Below, piece after piece: positions 57,970 to 64,000 of a DNA stretch of 64,000 nt. Source of the stretch: Lentzea tibetensis (GTDB lineage: Bacteria; Actinomycetota; Actinomycetes; Mycobacteriales; Pseudonocardiaceae); NCBI RefSeq assembly GCF_007845675.1, contig NZ_VOBR01000003.1, positions 372,001 to 436,000 on the forward strand. Reading direction: 5' to 3'. Positions within the stretch are counted from its first letter, which is position 1; every line of letters starts with the position of its first letter. The position numbers and the translations under genes are program-made. The notes beneath the pieces are model-generated. The model did not search any database. It worked only from the letters and a program-made list of their open reading frames with translations, and was not told the origin of the DNA.

Positions 57970-58860
57970 TCACGGTCTCATGAGGCGGTCCTTCAGGAAC
58001 TCCCTCAGCGCGTCCAGATCGGTGCCGGTCGCGACGTCGATCTCGTGGGGGCCTTCTTTCAGTGCGCCCTCGTCGTCTGTGGTGAGGTGGTAGGTCTTGG
58101 TTTCGAGGATGCCCGGCACGATCGCCTCGGCCACCGCGACCGCGTCGTGGACGACGATGCCGTCCTTGCCCGTCCTTCCTTTGAAGTACTCGCGGTACTG
58201 CTTCGCGAAGCCGACGAGGATCTTGCCGAGGCCGGACTCCCCGACCAGGTCGAGCCAGTCCGCGTAGACCGCGCACCTTCGGGTCAGGTCGATGGTGACG
58301 AGCGTCGGGTTCGCCTTGGCCAGCACCGTCTTCGCCGCTTCGGGATCGCTCCAGAGGTTGAACTCGGCGGTGCTGGTGACGTTGCCTTCGTCGAGCCCGC
58401 CGCCCATCACGACGAGCCTGCCGATCCTGCTCGCGGTCGCCGGGTGGTCCTCGATCAGTTTCGCGATGTTGGTGAGCGGTCCGATGGCCGCGACCGTGAC
58501 GCGGGCGTCCGTTCCCTCGATGGTGTCGCGGAGGAACGTGACCGCGTCTCGTTCGTCGAGCGGCCTCGTGGGCTCCGGCAGCGTGTGGGCGAGCCCGGAC
58601 AGGCCGTCGTCCCCGTGCACGTCGCCCGCGTCGCGCTTCTTCCGCTCACCCCTGGGATGCGCTTCGCCTCTGGCCACCGGCGCGTCGTGGCCGAGGAACT
58701 TCAGCAGGCGCCGGGCGTTGCGGGTGGTGTGGTCGAGGTCGACGTTGCCGAACACCGTGGTGACGCCGATCAGGTCGACCTCGGGGCTGCGGGCCGCGAG
58801 TGCCAGCGCGAACGCGTCGTCCACGCCGGGGTCGGTGTCGATGATGAGTGGGATCGCCAT
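57970..58860 (-). CDS. inosine-uridine preferring nucleoside hydrolase
   Basis: A 296-residue IU-nucleoside hydrolase that cleaves ribonucleosides to base and ribose. The Ca2+-binding N-terminal motif DTDPGVDD is at 8-15, AIGPLTNIAKLIEDHP and VVMGGGLDEGNVT follow in the conserved order, and AEFNLWSDPEAAKTVL contains the Asn/Asp contacts to the ribose. HDAVAVAEAIVPG supplies the late His-Asp pair. Length is normal (about 310). It is followed three bases later by the chagasin-like gene. Specificity among purine and pyrimidine nucleosides cannot be told. Confidence 0.92.
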   Translation of the reverse strand: MAIPLIIDTDPGVDDAFALALAARSPEVDLIGVTTVFGNVDLDHTTRNARRLLKFLGHDAPVARGEAHPRGERKKRDAGDVHGDDGLSGLAHTLPEPTRPLDERDAVTFLRDTIEGTDARVTVAAIGPLTNIAKLIEDHPATASRIGRLVVMGGGLDEGNVTSTAEFNLWSDPEAAKTVLAKANPTLVTIDLTRRCAVYADWLDLVGESGLGKILVGFAKQYREYFKGRTGKDGIVVHDAVAVAEAIVPGILETKTYHLTTDDEGALKEGPHEIDVATGTDLDALREFLKDRLMRP

Positions 58861-58902
58861 GCGATCAGCCTGCCTGGCACCTCGTCCGTTCGGCCAGGCG
58901 GC

Positions 58903-59358
58903 TCAGGTCCGGCAGGGTGGCCCGAATCGACGGTTCTTGGGGGTCGTGAACCACTCGGCTGCGCGCAATGCCATCTCCTCAGCGGTGTGTCCGGCCGCTC
59001 GCAGGTCCAGCCCGTCGGGGCCGGACACGTCGATCTGCGCCGCCTCGGCTCTCACCCCGTCGTCCCAGTTGAGGCAGGCGGGGCTCCAGCCCCCGCGGAT
59101 GCCGTTCTCGTCGAAGTCCAGCCGGAGGGTGGCGAGCACCGCGCGGTCCTCGATCACGTCGTGCGACACCAGGAGCCACGGTGTGCCGTCGCCATCGGCG
59201 TGCAGCCAGAAGTCCAGCCAGCAGTTCTGCCTCGGGACCAGCGCGGTCAACGCCGTCGCGAAGTCGAGCTCGGCCTGTGTCGGCTCACCCCCGCGGCTGC
59301 CGCCCCAGTCCACGTCGCCGGGGCCGGCCACTCGGCGTTCGGCTTCTTCCTGCGGCAC
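58903..59358 (-). CDS. conserved protein of unknown function (151 aa)
   Basis: I do not recognise this protein. It is acidic and Trp-rich, with no signal peptide or transmembrane helix. A central beta-rich part (NCWLDFWLHADGDGTPWLLVSHDVIEDRAVLATLRLDFDENGIRGGWSPACLNWDDG) and a C-terminal helix with AEEMALRAAEWF suggest a small single-domain fold, perhaps an immunity-type or SMI1-like protein, but that is a guess. The start is GTG 59358. It lies 42 bases upstream of the nucleoside hydrolase gene on the same strand. Confidence 0.6.
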   Translation of the reverse strand: MPQEEAERRVAGPGDVDWGGSRGGEPTQAELDFATALTALVPRQNCWLDFWLHADGDGTPWLLVSHDVIEDRAVLATLRLDFDENGIRGGWSPACLNWDDGVRAEAAQIDVSGPDGLDLRAAGHTAEEMALRAAEWFTTPKNRRFGPPCRT

Positions 59359-59459
59359 GTGCGTCCCCCGTTCCCCCGAAACCGTCTCGGGGCGCGAGGC
59401 CCCCGACCTGGCAACCCTAGCGGCGAGTCCGGTGCTGGTCGGGAGCTAAGGTGCCCGCC

Positions 59460-60206
59460 ATGACCAGCATGTGGGGTGCACCGGTGTGGACCAGGTGGCG
59501 GAGGAACCGCCGCGACCCGATGCAGGCGCGCTTCCTGACGCTCGCCTCCCTGCGCTGGATGCTGCGCCACCGCGCGTACACGCCGTGGTACCTGGTCCGC
59601 TACTACCGCCTGCTCAAGTTCCGCCTGCTCAACCCGCACGTGGTGCTGAGGGGCATGGTGTTCTTCGGCAAGAACGTCGACATCATGTGCCGCCCCGGCT
59701 ACGGCCGCATGGAGATCGGCCGCTGGGTGCACATCGGCGACGGCAACGCGCTCCGGTGTCACGAGGGCAGCATGCGGATCGGCGACAAGGCCGTGTTCGG
59801 CAAGGACAACACGGTCAACTGCTACCTCGACGTCGAGATCGGCAGCGCCACGCTCGTCGCGGACTGGGTGTACATCTGCGACTTCGACCACGTGACGGCG
59901 GACATCAACCTGCCGATCAAGGACCAGGGCATCGTCAAGTCGCCGGTGCGGATCGGGCCGGACTGCTGGCTCGGCGCGAAGGTCACGGTGCTCAAGGGCA
60001 CCCGCGTCGGCAAGGGCTGTGTCCTGGGCGCGCACGCCGTCGTCCGGGGCGACGTGCCGGACTTCAAGATCGCCGTGGGCGCGCCCGCCCGCGTGGTGCG
60101 GGACCGGCGCGCCGACTACGAGGCCGAGGCGCAGAAGCGCGCGGACATCGCGGACATGGCCCGCAAGGCCGAGGACGCGCTCAACCGCTCACTGGAGCGG
60201 CAGTAG
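59460..60206 (+). CDS. left-handed beta-helix (hexapeptide) acyltransferase, Rv3034c-like
   Basis: A 248-residue acyltransferase. After a basic N-terminus (WRRNRRDPMQARFLTL...RHRAYTPWYLVRYYRLLKFRLLNP) come hexapeptide turns with I/V/L-G-x4 periodicity (MEIGRWVHIGDGNALRCHEGSMRIGDKAVFGKDNTVNC; VRIGPDCWLGAKVTVLKGTRVGKGCVLGAHAVVRGDVPDFKIAVGAPARVV), a trimeric left-handed beta-helix of the maltose/galactoside acetyltransferase type, with a catalytic His in DFDHVT. From memory, the mycobacterial counterpart lies in the MGLP gene region and is proposed to acylate it. GTG 59451 is an alternative start. Its end overlaps the convergent SGNH hydrolase gene by 18 bases. Confidence 0.87.
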   Translation: MTSMWGAPVWTRWRRNRRDPMQARFLTLASLRWMLRHRAYTPWYLVRYYRLLKFRLLNPHVVLRGMVFFGKNVDIMCRPGYGRMEIGRWVHIGDGNALRCHEGSMRIGDKAVFGKDNTVNCYLDVEIGSATLVADWVYICDFDHVTADINLPIKDQGIVKSPVRIGPDCWLGAKVTVLKGTRVGKGCVLGAHAVVRGDVPDFKIAVGAPARVVRDRRADYEAEAQKRADIADMARKAEDALNRSLERQ

Positions 60207-60953
60207 CTCCGGGCGCTTCGGGGTGAAGCCGTCGCCGGGGGAGCGGCCGATCAGGCGGTTCCGCACGCGGGTGTAGGCGACGGGCAGGACCTGGGTGCGC
60301 AGCCACGACACGTGGTCCGCGAGCGACGCCGGAGCGGCCTGGCCGGGCAGCGGCGAGAGCCACGACGACGGGAACGGCTCGTCCAGCGCCGACAGCAGGT
60401 GGCCCGCGAGACGCAGGTGGCCGAGCGTGGACAGGTGCAGCCGGTCGGGGCCGAAGTAGCGCGAGTCGTGCACGGCCTGGTCCGCCCACACGTCGACCAG
60501 CACGGCGCCGTAGCGCGCAGCCGAGGTGCGCACCGCGTCGTTCAGCGCCTCGATGCGCGGACCCATGCGCCAGCCGAACGGCATCCGGCGCGAGATGTCG
60601 CTCAAGGTGAACACGGCGACGACCGGTGCGGCAGAGGTGGCCGCGCGCACGGCGGCGTCCACCCGGCGCGCGAGAACAGCAGCCGAGTACCCGCCGGACA
60701 TCAGGTCGTTGCCACCGCCGAACAAGGCGACGAGATCAGGCCGCAGCGACTCCAGCGACGGGATCTGCTCGACGGTGATCTGGTCGAGCCGGCGGCCGCG
60801 CACGCCGAGGTTGGCGTAGCCGAACCGGGGGTTGCCTTGAGCGAGGACCGACGCGGTGAAGTCGGCCCATCCCCGGTACACGCCATCAGGCTGCAAGTCG
60901 TCCAGACCCTCGGTGCAGCTGTCCCCGAGGGCCACGAAGCGTTCGTATCTCAT
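60189..60953 (-). CDS. SGNH/GDSL-family hydrolase or acyltransferase
   Basis: A 254-residue SGNH-fold enzyme. Block I FVALGDSCTEG (Ser nucleophile), block II Gly in VRGRR, block III GGGNDLM with the conserved Asn, and block V DRLHLSTLGH with the Asp and His. The C-terminal 55 residues are an Arg-rich extension. SGNH enzymes are esterases or acyltransferases. In mycobacteria an SGNH-type octanoyltransferase (OctT) acylates early MGLP intermediates, so within this MGLP-like cluster a similar role is conceivable, though the genomic position differs from what I recall. 48 bases downstream of the GT4 gene on the same strand. Confidence 0.85.
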   Translation of the reverse strand: MRYERFVALGDSCTEGLDDLQPDGVYRGWADFTASVLAQGNPRFGYANLGVRGRRLDQITVEQIPSLESLRPDLVALFGGGNDLMSGGYSAAVLARRVDAAVRAATSAAPVVAVFTLSDISRRMPFGWRMGPRIEALNDAVRTSAARYGAVLVDVWADQAVHDSRYFGPDRLHLSTLGHLRLAGHLLSALDEPFPSSWLSPLPGQAAPASLADHVSWLRTQVLPVAYTRVRNRLIGRSPGDGFTPKRPELLPLQ

Positions 60954-61001
60954 TCAAGTCCCAGTAACCCGGCGTTCACGTAGCCGGGCACTGTAGCGGG
61001 T

Positions 61002-62246
61002 CTAGATGAACGCGTTGCCCGTCGCGATCTTGGGACGACCCAGCGGCGGGTGCTCGCGCACCACGGCGGCCGCGTAGACGGCCGCGGTGTCGGAGGCGAT
61101 CTTCGCCCAGTCGAAGTCCGTTGCCAGCCTTGCTTTCGCGGCCTTCGCACGGCGTACCGCAGCCGGGCGGTCGGACAGCACGTCGCGCACCGCGCGGGCC
61201 AGTCCGTCGATGTCGCCGGGGGTGAAGGAGAGACCGGTCTCACCGTCGAGCACGACCTCGCCGAGCCCGCCCGCGGTCGACGCGACCAGAGGCGTCCCGG
61301 CCGCGGCGGCCTCCAGGGCGACGATGCCGAACGGCTCGTACTTCGACGGCAGCACAACGGCGTCCGCCGCGGACAGCAGCGCGGCGAGCGAGCGGTCCGG
61401 CAGGTGGCCTGCGAAGTGCACCGCGCGCAGCACCTTGTGCTTGCGCGCCTGCTCGGTCAGCCACTGCTTCTGCGAACCGCCACCGGCGACGACGACGCGC
61501 GTGCCGCGGTGGTGCCGCCGCACGCGGGGGAGCGCGGCGATCAGGTCCTGCACGCCCTTCTCCCACTCCAGCCTGCCGAAGAACAGCAGCAGCGGGTCGC
61601 CGTGCGGGCTGTACTCGGCCCGCGCCGCCGCCACGTCGGCCGGCCGCACGCGCCAGCCGTGCGGCTCGATCCCGTTGTGCAGCACGGTGATCCTCGCGGT
61701 GTCCACCTCGAACAGGTGCGCCACCTCGGCGCGCATCGCGGACGAGCAGGTGATCAGCGAGTCGGCGCGGTTCGCCAGCCACCACTCGACCGAGTGAACT
61801 TGCTGGTTGAGCGGGTGCGACAGCCAGCCGCTGTGACGGCCGGCCTCGGTCGCGTGCACGGTCGCCACCAGCGGCACCCCGTACGCCTCGGCCAGCGCCA
61901 CCGCCGGGTGCGTCACGAGCCAGTCGTGCGCGTGCACCACGTCCGGCTTCCAGTTCAGCGCGAGGCCAGCGCGGGCCATCGCGTGCCCCATCGCCAGCGT
62001 CCACGCGACCAGGTCTTTCTCGAACACCAGGTGCGCGGGGTCCTCGGCGACGCGCACCAGCCGCACGCCCTCGGACACGACGTCCGACGTCGGGTGCGTG
62101 ATCGCGTCGCTGCCGGACGGCTGGCGGCACAGCACCACCACGTCGTGCCCCTGCGCCGCGAGCTGCGTGGCGAGCGCGTGCACGTGCCTGCCCAATCCGC
62201 CGACGACCACCGGCGGGTACTCCCAGGACAGCATCAGCACGCGCAT
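61002..62246 (-). CDS. GT4 alpha-1,4-glucosyltransferase (Rv3032-like)
   Basis: A 414-residue GT-B glycosyltransferase, the same length as mycobacterial Rv3032. N-terminal MLSWEYPPVVVGGLGRHVHALATQLAAQGHDV is the acceptor lobe's nucleotide-binding loop; VVHAHDWLVTHPA is the conserved family segment; the donor-side motif is EPFGIVALEAAAAGTP (E-x7-E). It is expected to elongate alpha-1,4-glucan chains from UDP- or ADP-glucose, in MGLP or glycogen. It is divergent from a 42-residue membrane protein gene that leads into the GH57 branching gene, the same enzyme pair as Rv3032-Rv3031. Confidence 0.92.
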   Translation of the reverse strand: MRVLMLSWEYPPVVVGGLGRHVHALATQLAAQGHDVVVLCRQPSGSDAITHPTSDVVSEGVRLVRVAEDPAHLVFEKDLVAWTLAMGHAMARAGLALNWKPDVVHAHDWLVTHPAVALAEAYGVPLVATVHATEAGRHSGWLSHPLNQQVHSVEWWLANRADSLITCSSAMRAEVAHLFEVDTARITVLHNGIEPHGWRVRPADVAAARAEYSPHGDPLLLFFGRLEWEKGVQDLIAALPRVRRHHRGTRVVVAGGGSQKQWLTEQARKHKVLRAVHFAGHLPDRSLAALLSAADAVVLPSKYEPFGIVALEAAAAGTPLVASTAGGLGEVVLDGETGLSFTPGDIDGLARAVRDVLSDRPAAVRRAKAAKARLATDFDWAKIASDTAAVYAAAVVREHPPLGRPKIATGNAFI

Positions 62247-62296
62247 GCCGCATCCTCTCTTGGATCGCGCTACCGTGGGGACGGGGAGGGGTAGTC

Positions 62297-62425
62297 GTGA
62301 TCTACACGTTGGTCATCTTGGTTCTGCCTGTGGTGCTGGTACTGCTGGGGGCGCTGGTCATCAAGCCGAAGGACGAGTCAGCCGAGCACGCGATGCAGGG
62401 CTCGCGCCTGTCAGTTCGGCCTTAG
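62297..62425 (+). CDS. 42-residue single-pass membrane protein
   Basis: A small ORF from GTG 62297 to TAG 62425, preceded by a strong RBS (GGGGAGGGG, five bases from the start). Residues 2-22 are one hydrophobic helix (IYTLVILVLPVVLVLLGALVI), then a charged tail KPKDESAEHAMQGSRLSVRP on the cytosolic or outer side. It lies between the divergent GT4 gene and the convergent GH57 gene, whose end it overlaps by 15 bases. The clear RBS and helix argue for real translation. Function unknown; a membrane tether for the polysaccharide enzymes would fit. Confidence 0.6.
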   Translation: MIYTLVILVLPVVLVLLGALVIKPKDESAEHAMQGSRLSVRP

Positions 62426-63871
62426 CGAGCGCGCGTCGAGGTGCCCGAACGGGCCGTCCGCCGCACGCAGCTCGGAGGCTCGGGCGTGGCCGCGACCTGA
62501 GCGGAACAACGTCGCCAGCTCGCTGAACCGGTCGCTGTGGATCTTCGCCCGGTAGCGCGCGTAGTCGGCGGCCGAGTCCTTCGTGACCATGAACGCCCAG
62601 TCGCTCGAGAGCGCCAGCAGCGCCTCGCGCACGGCCTGGTCGAGCACCGGGTCGCGCACCTCGCCGGAGAAGTCCAGCTCCAGCAGCTCGCGCTGCACCT
62701 GGGTGTTGAGCGACACGATGTCGGAGACCTGCGCGCCGTCCCAGACGCGCCAGTCCTTGCCGGTGCCCCACGACGAGGCGGGCAGCTCGATCGGCGTGCC
62801 GACGTGCCCGGCGTCAACGGCGCCGCGCAGCGTCGTCACGTGCACGCCCGCTTCGGGCAACGCGCGCAGCACGGCTTCGAGCCACTGCGGGCCCTCGTGC
62901 CACCAGTGCCCGAACAGCTCGGTGTCGTAGGCCGCGACGATGAGCCCGCCGTCGACGGCGCGCAACCGCCGCACGACCGTCTCGACGAAGTCCGCGACGT
63001 GCCGTTCCAGCGCGACCGACGCCAGCGCGGGCTCGTAGGGCCGCTTCTCGTGCGGCGCCACGTTCTTGCCGGTCACCCGCGCGGGCTTGAGGCCCGTCGG
63101 GTGGTCGTAGGTGTGGAAGTCGCGGTACGCCGGGTCGCCGGGGTAGCCGACCTTGGGCGACCAGACGCGGTACGACACCTCGAGGTCGCGCCCGAACGCC
63201 AGTACGTCGGAGTCACCGACGGGGCGCGCACTGGACGTGTCGCCGTGCATCGCGGGCCCGTCGACCATGAAGCGCCGCACGCCCGCGCGGGCGTAGTCGT
63301 GCTCCATGCCGGGCGAGTAACCGCACTCCGGCGCCCAGATGCCCTCCGGTGCCGAGCCGAGCCGCAACGCCGTGTCGGCGAGCCCGGTGCGCAGCGCGAA
63401 GTCGCGGATCCGCGGGTCGAGCAACGGCTGGAAAGGGTGCGTCGCCGGCCCGCCGAGCAGCTCGATTGTCGAGGAGTCCGTCAAAGCGCGTAAGAGCGGC
63501 GAGAACCCGTGGCGCCAATGGGTTTCGAACTGCTCCAGCGACCACGTGGCCGCGCGGTGCTCGTACGCGGACAGCTCGCGCAGCCGAGGGCCGGCGTACT
63601 GGGCGCGCAGGTGCCAGTTGCCGAGCCAGTCGTGCGCGCCGCGCAGGCAGTACGGGTCGTCCAGCTGCGCCGCGAGCACGGGCGTGACGCCCAGCGTCAG
63701 CACGTCGGTGCGGCCCTCGTCGGCGAACCGCCGCAGCATGTCGACGACCGGCAGGTACGAGTGCGCCCACGCCTGGTAGAGCCACTCCTCGCCGACCGGC
63801 CACGCGCCGTGGTGCGCGAGCCAGGGCAGGTGGCTGTGCAGGACGAGGCAGAACGTGCCCTCGCGCTTCAC
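62411..63871 (-). CDS. GH57 1,4-alpha-glucan branching enzyme (Rv3031-like)
   Basis: A 486-residue GH57 enzyme. Family motifs: LVLHSHLPWLAHHG (region 1), RLGSAPEGIWAPECGYSPGMEHD (region with the nucleophile Glu), and AYDTELFGHWWHEGPQWLEAVL (region 4 with the catalytic Asp). The C-terminal domain carries LSSDWAFMVTKDSAADYARYRAKIHSDRFSELATLF, typical of GH57 branching enzymes. It would add alpha-1,6 branches to short glucans in MGLP assembly, distinct from the GH13 GlgB in the GlgE operon. GTG start 63871 overlaps the upstream methyltransferase stop as GTGA. Confidence 0.93.
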   Translation of the reverse strand: MKREGTFCLVLHSHLPWLAHHGAWPVGEEWLYQAWAHSYLPVVDMLRRFADEGRTDVLTLGVTPVLAAQLDDPYCLRGAHDWLGNWHLRAQYAGPRLRELSAYEHRAATWSLEQFETHWRHGFSPLLRALTDSSTIELLGGPATHPFQPLLDPRIRDFALRTGLADTALRLGSAPEGIWAPECGYSPGMEHDYARAGVRRFMVDGPAMHGDTSSARPVGDSDVLAFGRDLEVSYRVWSPKVGYPGDPAYRDFHTYDHPTGLKPARVTGKNVAPHEKRPYEPALASVALERHVADFVETVVRRLRAVDGGLIVAAYDTELFGHWWHEGPQWLEAVLRALPEAGVHVTTLRGAVDAGHVGTPIELPASSWGTGKDWRVWDGAQVSDIVSLNTQVQRELLELDFSGEVRDPVLDQAVREALLALSSDWAFMVTKDSAADYARYRAKIHSDRFSELATLFRSGRGHARASELRAADGPFGHLDARSLRPN

Positions 63872-64000
63872 GGGCGCACCGCCACCGAGACGAGGTCGAG
63901 GCTCGTGTCGAGGTCGCGCGTCGTGATCTCGAAGTCCGCGCACGTCACCGACACGACCGCCTCCAGCAGTTCGTCCGGCCACGGCGCACCGGACACCGCG
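63868..64000 (-). CDS. C-terminal end of a methyltransferase (Rv3030-like), cut by the window
   Basis: Only the last 43 codons are inside the window; the gene continues past 64000. The visible end (WPDELLEAVVSVTCADFEITTRDLDTSLDLVSVAVRP) overlaps the GH57 start by four bases (GTGA). The identity is inferred mostly from position, since the mycobacterial GH57 gene is preceded by the SAM methyltransferase gene Rv3030. No SAM-binding motif is visible in this piece. Confidence 0.5.
   Translation of the reverse strand, partial: AVSGAPWPDELLEAVVSVTCADFEITTRDLDTSLDLVSVAVRP

Overview
The window is GC-rich actinobacterial DNA with dense, often overlapping genes, GTG starts, SARP and AfsR/LuxR-type regulators, Tat-exported enzymes and a mycobacterial-style GlgE pathway. 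Gene content and order suggest a filamentous member of the Pseudonocardiales (Lentzea/Saccharothrix-like). This is inferred from family content only; there is no rRNA gene in the window to confirm it.

Region 1 (1-14,100) is exported hydrolases and sugar uptake. After a truncated DUF2334 deacetylase-like gene, a lipoprotein and a secreted S33 peptidase comes a minus-strand operon: lacI-type regulator, manA, sugar ABC ATPase, permease and binding lipoprotein, closed by a 22-bp perfect hairpin. Divergent from it is a Tat-exported GH47 alpha-mannosidase, a family better known from eukaryotes. A cytosolic GH92 alpha-mannosidase lies nearby, with a CBM14-like secreted protein, a SARP regulator and a ricin-type lectin between. 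The perfect palindrome GACAACGTTGTC occurs over the lacI start, inside the permease gene and inside a second, secreted GH92 gene 49 kb away (56,862). A one-mismatch copy sits in the GH47 promoter. I read this as an alpha-mannan or high-mannose glycan regulon.

Region 2 (14,100-29,100) is mixed: an AfsR/LuxR-like ATPase regulator with an unknown partner gene, an ABC-2 exporter with a 13-codon coupling ORF between its two genes, a DUF3817 protein, a phosphotransferase-like protein, MarR, a thiamine-binding protein, a secreted Asp-box propeller, an SCO6745-like protein, a YbbN-like thioredoxin/TPR protein, and two convergent paralogous zinc-metallopeptidase lipoproteins. Between the two peptidases lie a 30-bp tandem repeat element (copy A) and a 128-bp nested inverted repeat.

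Region 3 (29,100-48,000) is alpha-glucan metabolism. The minus-strand operon glgE-treS-mak-glgB holds the GlgE pathway from trehalose to branched alpha-glucan. It ends in a free-standing intein (HINT plus LAGLIDADG) with almost no exteins. A Ser/Thr kinase and glgP run the other way, and glgX lies further right. Between them are a cysteine dioxygenase-rhodanese pair preceded by a Cys-rich leader peptide, and repeat copy B, inverted relative to copy A.

Region 4 (48,000-64,000) matches, from memory, the gene order of the mycobacterial Rv3030-Rv3041c region linked to methylglucose lipopolysaccharide (MGLP): ABC ATPase, enoyl-CoA hydratase, two methyltransferases, LbH acyltransferase, SGNH hydrolase, GT4 glucosyltransferase, GH57 branching enzyme, and a methyltransferase cut by the window edge. 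A block with a double-HTH regulator, an animal-type haem peroxidase, GH92, a chagasin-like inhibitor, a nucleoside hydrolase and an unknown gene interrupts it. No CRISPR array, rRNA, tRNA or transposase was seen.
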